Notes: generated from the letters alone by a model not told the origin. A stretch of 60,018 bases of DNA from CAYUVF01 sp964448045 (GCA_964448045.1 CAYUVF010000022.1:1-60018), one strand, 5' to 3'. Positions 22,974 to 31,323 are shown, counted from the stretch's first letter. Numbers and translations: made by a program.

Positions 22974-24713
22974 ATGAAAAAATCCGGAGCCGCCCTCGCC
23001 GTCCACGCGCTGGAGCAGATCGGCGTGCGCCACACGTTTGGCATCCCCGGCGTGCACAACACCGAGCTGTACGACGCCCTCGGCAAATCCGAGCAGATCC
23101 AGCCGATTCTGGTGACGCACGAGGGCGGCGGCGCCTTCATGGCCGATGCCGTCTCGCGCACGTCCGATCAGATCGGCACGCTCGTCATCGTCCCCGCGGC
23201 GGGAATGGCGCTCGCCATGGGCGGCATCGGCGAAGCGTATCTCGACGGCATTCCGATGCTGGTGATCTCCGGTGGCATCCGGCGCGACAGCGGAAGGCAC
23301 TACCAGCTGCACGATGTGGATCAGGGGCGGATTCTGGACGGCATCATCAAGCAGTACACGCGCGTCGAGCAGCACGCGGAGGTCATTCCGGCCATTTACG
23401 ACGCCTACCAAACCGCCATCGCGGGCGAGCCGGGGCCCGTGTTCGTCGAGATTCCCGTCGAGATCCAGCTCTTTCGCGGCGCCGTGGACGCCATGCCGCC
23501 GTTCGTGCCTGCCCCGGCGCCGGCGTCCCCGTTCGACGCCGCGGACATCGAGCGCGCGGTCGACCTGCTGACTGAGGCTGACCAGCCCGGCATTTACGTT
23601 GGCTGGGGCGCGGTGGATGCGGCTGATCTGACCGCGCAAATCGCAGACCAGCTCGTCGCCCCCGTGGCTACGACGATGCAGGGCTTGAGCGCCTTCCCGG
23701 CGGATCACCCGCTGCACACGGGGGTCGGCTTTGGACCGTCGGCCGTGCCGGCGGCGCAGAACGCGTTCGACGGCTGCGACGCGCTGCTGGCCGTGGGCGT
23801 GCGCTTCAGCGAGCTGGCCACCGGCAGCTACGGTATGGACGTGCCGGATCGCCTCGTCCACGTCGACATCAACCCGGAGGTGTTCGACAAAAACTATCCC
23901 ACCGAGGTCTCCATCGAGGGCGATGCCCAACGGGTGCTGCAAGCGCTCATCGACGAGCTGGACCGGCGCGAATGGACCGCACCGCGCGACCGCGACCGCC
24001 TGGCCGGGCAGATTGGATCCGATAAGGCCGATTATTTTCAGACGTGGATTGAGGCGCCGAACGACGAAAAAGTCTCGCCCGGCCGTTTCTTCCAGTCGCT
24101 CCGCCGCCACCTCGACGATGACGCGCAGATCGTGGTCGACGACGGCAAGCACACGTTTCTGACCGCCGAGCTTTTCCCCGTGCGGCGGCCCGGCGGCTTC
24201 ATTTCGCCCTCCGACTTCAACTGCATGGGCTACTGCGTGCCGGCGGCACTCGGCGCGAAGCTGGCGAATCCGGAGCGGCAGGTGGCCGGCATCGTGGGTG
24301 ACGGCGCCTTCCTGATGACCGGGATGGAGCTGCTCACCGGCGTCACGCACAACTTAGGCGTGATGATCTTCGTCTTCCACGACGGCGAGCTCGGCCAGAT
24401 CTCCCAGTTCCAGCAGATCCCGCTCAACCGCAAGACCTGCACCGTGCTGGCCGATTACAAGGTGCAGGGCATCGCCGAGGCCACCGGCGCCCACTTCCTC
24501 CCGATGCCCAGCGACGGCGCCATCGACGACGTGCTGGAGGAAGCACTCGCCGTCTCCAGCACCGGACGCCCCGTCCTCGTCGACATCAACATCGACTACA
24601 GCCGCCGCACCCGCCTCACGAAGGGCGTCGTCAAAACGAACCTCAGCCGCTTCTCCACCGGCGAAAAATTTCGCTTCCTGACCCGTGCGGCCAAGCGGCA
24701 CCTGCTGGGATAG
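22974..24713 (+). CDS. ThDP-dependent enzyme, acetolactate synthase-like
   Basis: The 579-residue protein has the three-domain ThDP layout. The catalytic Glu is in VTHEGGGAFMADAVSR (about residue 49), the central domain has GIYVGWGAVDAADL, and the C-terminal PP domain has GDGAFLMTGMELLTG. The second half of the usual GDG-NN cofactor motif reads HD (IFVFHDGELG), and the usual substrate-loop GPG is replaced by PAAGMALAMGG. It is therefore unlikely to be ordinary IlvB; a decarboxylase or carboligase of unknown substrate is more plausible. It follows the flavoprotein and converges with the OsmC gene. Confidence 0.8.
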   Translation: MKKSGAALAVHALEQIGVRHTFGIPGVHNTELYDALGKSEQIQPILVTHEGGGAFMADAVSRTSDQIGTLVIVPAAGMALAMGGIGEAYLDGIPMLVISGGIRRDSGRHYQLHDVDQGRILDGIIKQYTRVEQHAEVIPAIYDAYQTAIAGEPGPVFVEIPVEIQLFRGAVDAMPPFVPAPAPASPFDAADIERAVDLLTEADQPGIYVGWGAVDAADLTAQIADQLVAPVATTMQGLSAFPADHPLHTGVGFGPSAVPAAQNAFDGCDALLAVGVRFSELATGSYGMDVPDRLVHVDINPEVFDKNYPTEVSIEGDAQRVLQALIDELDRREWTAPRDRDRLAGQIGSDKADYFQTWIEAPNDEKVSPGRFFQSLRRHLDDDAQIVVDDGKHTFLTAELFPVRRPGGFISPSDFNCMGYCVPAALGAKLANPERQVAGIVGDGAFLMTGMELLTGVTHNLGVMIFVFHDGELGQISQFQQIPLNRKTCTVLADYKVQGIAEATGAHFLPMPSDGAIDDVLEEALAVSSTGRPVLVDINIDYSRRTRLTKGVVKTNLSRFSTGEKFRFLTRAAKRHLLG

Positions 24714-24722
24714 GAGACGGCT

Positions 24723-24800
24723 GAATGGATGAAAGGACGAGTGGATGCGAGAAAGAAATCATTCGTTCCTCCTTTCGTCCATTCCTCCACTCATCCCCCC
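24723..24800. repeat. Imperfect inverted repeat, copy 1; possible bidirectional terminator
   Basis: The 5-prime arm begins GAATGGATGAAAGGA (24723) and pairs imperfectly with CCTTTCGTCCATTC ending at 24784, giving about 25 bp with a few mismatches and a short A-rich loop. It lies between convergent genes, so termination both ways is plausible. A close relative sits at 25239-25312. Confidence 0.55.
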
Positions 24801-25204
24801 GGCCAGTGAAACGTGATCGGCGCGTCGATGTCGGGGTGGATGCTGTGGTGGACGGGGCATCCGCGGGCGGCCCGCTCGAGGCGCTGACGCGTGGCGTCGT
24901 CTGGCCTCATCGGCATCCACACGTTCGTCTCCAGCCGGCTGATGCGGCGCGGCCCTTCCGTCATGTGCTTTTCGACGGTGACGCGAAGGCCCTCCAGGTC
25001 GAGGTCCAGATCCCGCGCCTGAATGCCTAAGATCGTCGCGATGCAGGTGCCGAGCGACGTGGCAATGAGGTCGGTGGGCGAAAAGGCCTCGCCGCGGCCG
25101 CGGTTGTCCTTCGGGGCGTCGGTGACGAGGGTGCTCGCGGAGGGCAGGTGCTCGGCCTCGCAGTGCAGGTCGCCGAGGTATTTCGTCTGGATCTGGACCA
25201 TCAT
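24791..25204 (-). CDS. OsmC/Ohr-family protein
   Basis: The 137-residue protein has the OsmC fold with both redox cysteines: SLGTCIATILGIQARDL and RAARGCPVHHSIHPDID. A Glu-Ala-Phe-Ser-Pro-Thr-Asp segment (GEAFSPTDLIATSLG) precedes the first Cys helix as expected. Such proteins reduce organic or lipid hydroperoxides using lipoyl or thiol partners. A TTG at 25213 could also serve as start, but the ATG pair at 25204/25201 is more likely. It lies beside FAD, ThDP and GMC oxidoreductase genes and between two copies of a short inverted repeat. Confidence 0.88.
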   Translation of the reverse strand: MMVQIQTKYLGDLHCEAEHLPSASTLVTDAPKDNRGRGEAFSPTDLIATSLGTCIATILGIQARDLDLDLEGLRVTVEKHMTEGPRRISRLETNVWMPMRPDDATRQRLERAARGCPVHHSIHPDIDAPITFHWPGG

Positions 25205-25238
25205 CTCTTGCAATCAGGATCTCGAAAATATGCGGACT

Positions 25239-25312
25239 ACGAATGGAAGAAAGGATGGATGAACGGATGAAGGGCAGACATCTTCCATTCCTCCTCTCAT
25301 CCTCTCCCTCTG
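25239..25312. repeat. Imperfect inverted repeat, copy 2
   Basis: GAATGGAAGA at 25239-25248 pairs perfectly with TCTTCCATTC about 40 bases on. GAATGGAAGAAAGGA matches copy 1 at 14 of 15 positions, and TCCATTCCTCC with CTCATCC recurs in both right arms. The right arm enters the 3-prime end of the GMC gene. Confidence 0.5.
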
Positions 25313-26811
25313 AATCGTTCGGCGACCTGCCGGGCAACGTGCGTGGCCAGCAGCATGACCGTTTCGTACGGATTGACCTTCGTCGAGGTCGGGAAGAGCG
25401 AGGCATCGGCGACGAACACGGAATCGATGCCGTGCAGATGCCCCTGCGGCGTGACGACGGAGTCGGCGGGGTCGGTGCCCATTCGGGCGCCGCCCTGCGG
25501 ATGCGCGCTGGAGAGCGGACTCCGTTGGAACGAGAGGCTCTGCTCCGTGATGAGCGTTTCGAGGTCGGGCGCGTCGTCGGGCGTGAGCACCGTTTTCTGG
25601 CTGCCGGGCAACATCATCTCGGTGCATCCGGCGGCGAAGAAAATCCGCGCGCTGCGGCGGAGCGCTCTCACGAGCGCCGTCTTCACCTCAGGGTGCACCG
25701 TGTAATCGATGACGGGCTGACCCTCGCCGTCGATCGTGATGCGGTTGCCGGGCTGCGGATCGTCATGCGCGAGGATGAGGATCGACATCATCTGCCGGTA
25801 GCGCCGCATGAACCGCTCGTGCACGGCGCCGAAGTGCGGCTGGTTCTTCGCCGTGACGCCCGGGAAGTAGAACGAGGTTTCGAGGTAGTACCCCTCGGAC
25901 TCGGAGAAGGCATCGACGTACCACGTCTTCGGGAAGCCGCGATAGTTGGTGATGTCCTCGGGATAGATGGCGTTTACGTTGTACGCCGGATGGAGCGTCA
26001 GGTACCGCCCGATGGCGTCGTTCTGGAGGCCCAGCCCCTCCTGCGAGCGCAGCAAGAGTGCCGGCGTGTTGAGCGCGCCCGCTGCAACGACGATCTGGTC
26101 CGCGGTGACCGCGTGTTTACCTTCGGGCACGACGTTCGGCTCGGTGCGGGGCTTCGGCGGCTTCACCGTAAAGTGCACGCGGTGCCGCTCGATGCGGTCG
26201 ACCCACGCGTTGTGCACGAGCTGGAGGCCGCGCGCCTGCGCCCGCGGCAACTGCACCTCCAGCGTGCCCTGCTTGGCCCCGACGCGGCAGCCCAGGTTGC
26301 AGAAGCCCAGTTCCTCGCAGCCGTCGACGTTGATCCGCAGCCGCTTGGCCGGAATATCGAGCCGGTCGCAGGCTTCTTTGAAGAGGCGGTTGTTGTCGTT
26401 GTCCCAGTCGCGCGGGAGCTGGTGAACGTTGAGGTCGTCCTCGATGGCGTCCAGCGTCGCATCCACGAAATCCTCCGTGAGAAACGACAGCCCGAAGCGG
26501 TCGCGCCACGTGGCGAGCACATCCCCCGGCGGACGAAAGGAGACGCCGGTGTAGACGAGCGTACTGCCCCCCACCGCATTCGCCGCCGCCACCCCGATGT
26601 TGAGCTGTTTCGAAAACTTGGCGCCTCGGCTGAAGTAGAGCCGCGCCATGTCGCGCTCGCGCTCGTTGAAGCGCTCGTGGGTCCAGCGCGGCCCGCCTTC
26701 CAAGAGCAACACGTCGGCGTCCGGCGCTGCGTGGGTGATGACATCGGCCGCCGTCCCGCCGCCTGCGCCGGAGCCGATAATGACGACGTCGTAGTGGGGG
26801 TGGAGAGGCAT
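25297..26811 (-). CDS. GMC-family FAD oxidoreductase
   Basis: The 504-residue protein is a glucose-methanol-choline type alcohol or sugar dehydrogenase. It has the FAD motif YDVVIIGSGAGGGTAADVI, the block NAVGGSTLVYTGVSF, a second FAD contact (VVAAGALNTPALLL) and the C-terminal active-site block SAHPQGGARMG with VADASLFPTSTKVNPYETVM. The catalytic His and Asn are in these last blocks. A Cys cluster (GFCNLGCRVGAK) resembles long-chain alcohol oxidases and gluconate-type dehydrogenases. No signal peptide is seen. A small protein resembling a dehydrogenase subunit is encoded upstream on the same strand. Confidence 0.88.
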   Translation of the reverse strand: MPLHPHYDVVIIGSGAGGGTAADVITHAAPDADVLLLEGGPRWTHERFNERERDMARLYFSRGAKFSKQLNIGVAAANAVGGSTLVYTGVSFRPPGDVLATWRDRFGLSFLTEDFVDATLDAIEDDLNVHQLPRDWDNDNNRLFKEACDRLDIPAKRLRINVDGCEELGFCNLGCRVGAKQGTLEVQLPRAQARGLQLVHNAWVDRIERHRVHFTVKPPKPRTEPNVVPEGKHAVTADQIVVAAGALNTPALLLRSQEGLGLQNDAIGRYLTLHPAYNVNAIYPEDITNYRGFPKTWYVDAFSESEGYYLETSFYFPGVTAKNQPHFGAVHERFMRRYRQMMSILILAHDDPQPGNRITIDGEGQPVIDYTVHPEVKTALVRALRRSARIFFAAGCTEMMLPGSQKTVLTPDDAPDLETLITEQSLSFQRSPLSSAHPQGGARMGTDPADSVVTPQGHLHGIDSVFVADASLFPTSTKVNPYETVMLLATHVARQVAERFRGRG

Positions 26812-26849
26812 GTGAGTTGTGGCTGGGCGGCGATTTTCGATACGGTGGA

Positions 26850-27050
26850 AGTATCTTGGTGTCCATTTTTGGCTTGATCCAAAAACGGACGAAAAAGATC
26901 AAGGCTGTGAAGAAATCGGCTGGCGACGTCGCGGTCTCCGTTGAAATTCGTCGAACTCGCTTCGCTCAAACAGGACGAATTTACTGACGTGAATTCGCTT
27001 CGCTCATTTCGGACACTACGCCCGCGCCGCCACCCGAGGCGCCGTTTTCT
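26850..27050. repeat. Intergenic repeat-like segment with hairpin
   Basis: CTTGATC (26871-26877) pairs with GATCAAG downstream around a purine-rich loop, and the phrase CGCTTCGCTCA then appears twice near 26960 and 27000. I recall similar phrases between genes in other Bacteroidota genomes, but only one copy is in this window. No gene is seen in the 285 bases between the GMC gene and its upstream partner. Confidence 0.35.
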
Positions 27051-27096
27051 TCAAGGCCATGGAGAGCTGGATTCGAGCTAACCTACTCGCCCTTCG

Positions 27097-27498
27097 CTAC
27101 TCGCCCTTCCCCATTCCCTCTTCCCCTACCGTCGGTCCGTCGTAGCCGATGCGGTCCCACAGCGATGGTTCGGTGTAGGTGGCCATCAGGAGCAGCGAGC
27201 GGAGCGCGTTGAAGCCCGCTTGCAGCTTCGGGATGATGGCGGTTTCCATGGCGGCGAAGAACTGGTGGCGCTGTTCGGGGGGCAGGTCCGGGTAGGCGCG
27301 CAGGTAGCGGAGGCGGCTCAGCCCACGCAGCACGGTGACGAAGAGGCCGAGCTTCTGCTGGGCGTCGGCGTCGAGGTCGCCGTAGAAGTAGAGGAAGTTC
27401 TCCCACACGCGCTCCTGCGTGGCCGCCTCGCCCTGGAGCGACGGCGTGATGACCTCGGCGGCGGCGAGGATGTCGCGTTTGGCGGGCGGACTCATCAT
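27097..27498 (-). CDS. Small protein, possible subunit of the GMC dehydrogenase
   Basis: The 133-residue helical protein has no signal peptide. Its end, LLLMATYTEPSLWDRIGYDGP, resembles the close of gluconate 2-dehydrogenase subunit 3 and the N-terminal region of long-chain alcohol oxidases, which pair with or fuse to GMC enzymes. It lies upstream of the GMC gene on the same strand, separated by 285 bases that contain a repeat. Assignment as a partner subunit is inference from the motif and the neighbourhood. Confidence 0.55.
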   Translation of the reverse strand: MMSPPAKRDILAAAEVITPSLQGEAATQERVWENFLYFYGDLDADAQQKLGLFVTVLRGLSRLRYLRAYPDLPPEQRHQFFAAMETAIIPKLQAGFNALRSLLLMATYTEPSLWDRIGYDGPTVGEEGMGKGE

Positions 27499-27537
27499 AA
27501 ACGTCGATGGGAACGAATCGAACGATGTCTCCTCATT

Positions 27538-27864
27538 TCAGTCATTCCCGACTTGATCGGGAATCCAGGGTTTTCCGCACAGTTCGTCGTACAGATCACG
27601 CCAGTTGGGATTGTCTTTTTCAATCAATTCCAGTTTCCACTGGCGATTCCATTTCTTGATTCGCTTCTCGCGGACGATCGCGTCTTGAATGTCATCATGC
27701 GCCTCGACATAAACCAGCCGGTGCACGCCGTATCGCTTCGTAAAACCCTCGACTTTGTCCTGCTTGTGCTCCCAGACGCGGCGCACCAAGTCGCTCGTCA
27801 CGCCGGTATACAACGTCCCATTCCGCCGACTGGCCAGGATGTACACGAATCCGCGCTTGGGCAT
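27538..27864 (-). CDS. Single-domain GIY-YIG endonuclease-like protein
   Basis: The 108-residue protein matches UPF0213-like GIY-YIG domains: GFVYILASRRNGTLYTGVTS (the GIY...YIG strands as VYI and YTG), LVRRVWEHKQDKVEGFTKRY with the catalytic Arg, and a Glu in AIVREKRIKKWNRQWK. The last codons (IPDQVGND, then stop) lie inside a short genomic repeat, and a related repeat lies just upstream of the ATG. The ATG at 27864 is used because earlier in-frame codons run through that repeat. Its role is unknown; mobility or repair are guesses. Confidence 0.85.
   Translation of the reverse strand: MPKRGFVYILASRRNGTLYTGVTSDLVRRVWEHKQDKVEGFTKRYGVHRLVYVEAHDDIQDAIVREKRIKKWNRQWKLELIEKDNPNWRDLYDELCGKPWIPDQVGND
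27541..27568. repeat. Short palindromic repeat, copy 1
   Basis: TCATTCCCGACTTGATCGGG plus AATCCAG forms a small dyad (CCCGA/TCGGG). It contains the GIY-YIG stop codon and matches 27903-27929 with three substitutions. Confidence 0.7.
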
Positions 27865-27900
27865 GATTGACCAATTAAAAATATCAACGCTCGAAAGGAA

Positions 27901-27974
27901 GTCATTCCCAACTTGATTGGGAATCCAGACCATCAGCTGGATCAACTGGATTCCCGATCGGGATCGGGAATGAC
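27901..27974. repeat. Inverted pair of the same short repeat (BIME-like)
   Basis: GTCATTCCCAACTTGATTGG plus GAATCCAG is followed after about 17 bases by the reverse-oriented CTGGATTCCC...CGGGAATGAC. Together they form a long interrupted palindrome upstream of the GIY-YIG gene, like a two-unit REP cluster. Confidence 0.7.
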
Positions 27975-27985
27975 TTTGAACATGG

Positions 27986-28747
27986 CTACACACCAATCCG
28001 CTTCCGGATTTGGCTCACCTTCTCTTCTATTAACGCGTCGAGAATACCATTATAGGGTTCGTTCCGGGTCGCAAAAGTGGCCATTTGATTCCATACGGAC
28101 CCATGTCTCTCATCACAGAGCATTCTCAGTTGCCGGAGGTCATCTTTCAACTCTCCTTCTACAGAACTGGCAATCGCATTAACTTTACCTTTGATCAGAC
28201 GCTCGATCTCCGTCCGGTTTGCCTCCACTGACCTGGTGTCTCTTCGCACATAGATCCGGTTTTGCTTGATTCCGCTCCCTTCCCTCTTCGGGAGGTATGG
28301 GACTTCCTTCTCATCCGGGTCAATAAGTACAACCTGGTATCTGTCTCCTTCGATTTTCGCGTATTCCGACGCGCTCAAATCAAATTGAATGACCTCGTAT
28401 TTCAGCAGTGAAGGGACGTACTTCTCGAACTCGCATCCAATGTCAGACTTGTCGAGAAGTCTATCGACGCCAACCGGAATCAAACTACCATCTTCTTTCT
28501 CTTTTACCCCAATGATGATTGCACCGCCTCCAGAGTTACCAATGGCGATGACATGTTTTGCCATCTTGACCAAATCAGGCCAGCTTTCCTTGAAATCGAG
28601 TTGATTTGTCTCTCCCTGGTTCGTGCGGAGCAATTCTCTGAGCGTTTCACGCGTCGGAGACTCGAGAAGCTGCGCAAACTCCTCATGAAGATTTCTTTGC
28701 AATTCCATTGCCTGATTGCTGTAATCATTCTTTGTCCAAAACCTCAC
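27986..28747 (-). CDS. AlbA/Schlafen-type putative DNA-binding protein
   Basis: The 253-residue protein has an AlbA_2 (Schlafen-like) domain: NQLDFKESWPDLVKMAKHVI, AIGNSGGGAIIIGVKEKEDG, then the substrate region DRYQVVLIDPDEKEVPYLP and RIYVRRDTRSVEANRTEIE. These proteins bind nucleic acid or nucleotides and often occur in accessory or defence loci. The GTG start shares four bases with the helicase stop (GTGA), suggesting coupling; an ATG at 28708 is the alternative. Composition is clearly less GC-rich than neighbouring genes, so horizontal acquisition is plausible. Confidence 0.8.
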   Translation of the reverse strand: MRFWTKNDYSNQAMELQRNLHEEFAQLLESPTRETLRELLRTNQGETNQLDFKESWPDLVKMAKHVIAIGNSGGGAIIIGVKEKEDGSLIPVGVDRLLDKSDIGCEFEKYVPSLLKYEVIQFDLSASEYAKIEGDRYQVVLIDPDEKEVPYLPKREGSGIKQNRIYVRRDTRSVEANRTEIERLIKGKVNAIASSVEGELKDDLRQLRMLCDERHGSVWNQMATFATRNEPYNGILDALIEEKVSQIRKRIGV

Positions 28748-31077
28748 CCAACCCGACGCAAACGCGCATACTTCAGCTTCAGCTTCTTCTGGCCGACGCC
28801 CTGGAAGAACACGACCGCCGTGGCCTTGTCGCCCTGGCCGTCCATGGAGAGGACCTTGCCCTCGCCGAACTTGCTGTGCTCTACGCGCACGCCGGGGGCG
28901 ATTTCGCCCTGGCCCTCGTCGTAGACGACGCGCCGTCCGCTGCCAGATGACTTGGACTTCGTCTCGCGCCGCATTCGCTTTTTCTTGCCCTGCCCGCTCA
29001 GACTCTTCCGGTAGTAGTGCGGGTCCATGTTGTCGTACGACTGTGTGGAGCCCGAATCCGCCTTGAAGCGGTCCTTCTTCTGATCCAACTCGCCACCGAC
29101 CTCCGTCCGCACCACATCCGCGTCGATCTCTTCGAGGAAGCGGCTGCGGGTGCAGTTCTGCTGCTCGCCGTAGCGGTAGCGGCTGCGGGCATGCGTGAGG
29201 TACAGCCGCTCCTCGGCGCGGGTGGAGCCGACGTAAAAGAGGCGCCGCTCCTCCTCCAACTCCTCGCGCTCCTCGGTCGCGCGGGAGAGCGGGAAGAGGC
29301 CTTCCTCCAGCCCCGTGATGAATACGACCGGAAATTCGAGGCCCTTCGAGGCGTGCAGCGTCATCAGCGTGACGCGGTTTTCGTCGTCGTACTCGTTGTC
29401 CTGATCGGTCAGCAGCGCCACCTCCTGCAAAAACGTGCTGAGGGTCGCCTCCTCGGCGCTGGCAGTGTACTCGGCGATCGCGCTGATCAGCTCCTGCACG
29501 TTCTCCCAGCGAACCAGATTCTCCTGCGTGTGCTCTTTGCGCAGCTCGCTGAGCAGCCCGGCCTCCTGGATCAGGTCGCGCGCCAGCTCATCCGGCGGCA
29601 GGCTCTCCAGCTTGGACGCGTATTTGGCGATGAGAAAGCGGAAGGTGCCGACGGCGTTCTGCGCCCGCGTCGAGAGCGTGTCGATGTCCTCGACCTGCTC
29701 GATGGCCTGCCATAGCGTGAGGCCTTCCTGGTTCGCGTAGTTGATGACGCGCTCCTGCGTCTTGGCGCCGATGCCACGCGTCGGGTAGTTGATGACGCGG
29801 CGGATGCTCGCCGAGTCGTTCGGGTTGATGACGAGCCGCAGATACGCCATCACGTCCTTGATCTCTTTCCGGTCGTAAAACGACATCCCGCCGATCACGC
29901 GGTACGGAATATTGGCGCGGCGCATCGCATCTTCCAGCGAGCGGCTCTGCGCGTTCGTGCGGTAGAGCACGGCAAAATCGCTGTACGTGTAGTCTTCCCG
30001 CAGATGCAGATCGCGGATCGTCCGCTCCACCTTCTGCGCCTCGTCCTTCTCCGAGAGCGCCTCCATCAGCGCGATGGGCGATCCGTCGTCGTTGTCCGTC
30101 CAGAGCGATTTGTCGATCTGGTCCTCGTTCTGGTCGATGATCGAATCGGCCAGCCGCAGGATTTTTTTGGTGGAGCGGTAGTTCTGCTCCAGCCGGATCG
30201 TCGTCGCGTCCGGATAGTCGCGCTCGAACGACAGGATGTTGGTGATGTCGGCCCCGCGGAAGGCGTAGATGCTCTGCGCATCGTCGCCCACAACGCAGAT
30301 ATTTTTGTGCGCCGCCGCGAGCTTTTTGGCGAGCAGGTACTGCGCCCGGTTCGTGTCCTGATACTCGTCGATGTGGACGTACTGCCAGCGCTGCTGGTAT
30401 TTTTCCAGGACATCGGGATGCTGATCGAACAGGTCGATCGGCTTGATGAGCAGGTCGTCGAAATCCATCGCGTTGGAGCGCTGAAGCGCCTGCTCGTAGC
30501 CCGGATACACCTTCGCTGCGGCCTCCTGCATGTCGCCACGGGCCATGTTGGCGTACTCTTGCGGACGGATCATCTCGTTCTTGGCGCTGGAGATGAGCCG
30601 ATGGATCGATCGCGGCTTGTGGCGCTGCGTGTCGAGGTTGAGGCGGTTCATCTGCGCCTTGACGATGCGCTCGGAATCGCTCGTGTCGTAGATCGAGAAG
30701 TCCTTCGAGTAGCCAATCTTGTCGCCCTCCCGCCGCAAGAGCCGCGCAAACGACGCGTGAAAGGTACCGACCCACATGCCCTTCGTCTGATCGCCCACGA
30801 GCTGATGCACGCGCTCTTTCATCTCGCGCGCGGCTTTGTTCGTGAACGTCAGCGCCAGAATCTCGTGCGGCTGCGCGGTGCCCGTCGCCAGCAAGTAGGC
30901 GATGCGGTGGGTGAGCGTGCGCGTCTTGCCCGAGCCCGGCCCGGCGATAATCATCACGGGGCCGTCGGTGGCCTCGACGGCTTTTTGCTGCTGGTCGTTG
31001 AGGCCCTGCAGGATCTCCTGGGCGGCCTCGGAATCGGTGTACGTGGACGCGTCGCGGGTGAGCTTAAACTGGCGCAT
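28744..31077 (-). CDS. pcrA: UvrD/PcrA-type DNA helicase
   Basis: The 777-residue superfamily 1A helicase has all motifs in order: AGPGSGKTRTLTHR (I), LALTFTNKAAREM (Ia), HIDEYQDTNRAQ (II), VVGDDAQSIYAFRGA (III), LEQNYRST (IV), TLMTLHASKGLEFPVVFITG (V) and RRLFYVGSTRAEERLYL (VI). A C-terminal Tudor-like tail (PGVRVEHSKFGEGKVLSM) links it to RNA polymerase-associated PcrA/UvrD. It unwinds DNA 3-prime to 5-prime in repair and in clearing protein from DNA. It may be called uvrD or pcrA; the length favours neither. Confidence 0.93.
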   Translation of the reverse strand: MRQFKLTRDASTYTDSEAAQEILQGLNDQQQKAVEATDGPVMIIAGPGSGKTRTLTHRIAYLLATGTAQPHEILALTFTNKAAREMKERVHQLVGDQTKGMWVGTFHASFARLLRREGDKIGYSKDFSIYDTSDSERIVKAQMNRLNLDTQRHKPRSIHRLISSAKNEMIRPQEYANMARGDMQEAAAKVYPGYEQALQRSNAMDFDDLLIKPIDLFDQHPDVLEKYQQRWQYVHIDEYQDTNRAQYLLAKKLAAAHKNICVVGDDAQSIYAFRGADITNILSFERDYPDATTIRLEQNYRSTKKILRLADSIIDQNEDQIDKSLWTDNDDGSPIALMEALSEKDEAQKVERTIRDLHLREDYTYSDFAVLYRTNAQSRSLEDAMRRANIPYRVIGGMSFYDRKEIKDVMAYLRLVINPNDSASIRRVINYPTRGIGAKTQERVINYANQEGLTLWQAIEQVEDIDTLSTRAQNAVGTFRFLIAKYASKLESLPPDELARDLIQEAGLLSELRKEHTQENLVRWENVQELISAIAEYTASAEEATLSTFLQEVALLTDQDNEYDDENRVTLMTLHASKGLEFPVVFITGLEEGLFPLSRATEEREELEEERRLFYVGSTRAEERLYLTHARSRYRYGEQQNCTRSRFLEEIDADVVRTEVGGELDQKKDRFKADSGSTQSYDNMDPHYYRKSLSGQGKKKRMRRETKSKSSGSGRRVVYDEGQGEIAPGVRVEHSKFGEGKVLSMDGQGDKATAVVFFQGVGQKKLKLKYARLRRVG

Positions 31078-31283
31078 ACAGCAGGATGTCGTTCAACAAT
31101 CAGGCAAAAGAGGAGGCGGCGGACGGCAGCACCCAAGGTACGAGACAGGCGCGAGAAGATGAAGCGCCGGCAGCGCCTGCAATGTGCGTACGCTATGCGC
31201 GACGGCTCCCTGTTCTACCGGCGCGAATCAGGCATCAAAATTCGTCGCTTCTTGGGTTTTGATTTGTGGGGGCCGCAGCTAAC

Positions 31284-31295
31284 TTGTTATAACAA
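31284..31295. promoter_or_regulatory. Perfect AT-rich palindrome, candidate promoter or operator
   Basis: TTGTTATAACAA is a perfect 12-bp palindrome 29 bases before the M1 peptidase ATG, in the divergent helicase/peptidase spacer. The word TTGTTATA also occurs in the promoter-like sequence before 18301, so it may contain a -10 element. Confidence 0.4.
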
Positions 31296-31323
31296 TTGCA
31301 CCTTCTTCACCAACCCCGCACCG

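Noticed and set aside
30004..31323. Very long plus-strand frame running into the M1 peptidase
   Set aside because: The first 440 codons are antisense to the helicase and lack any motif; the signal peptide at 31324 marks the real start.
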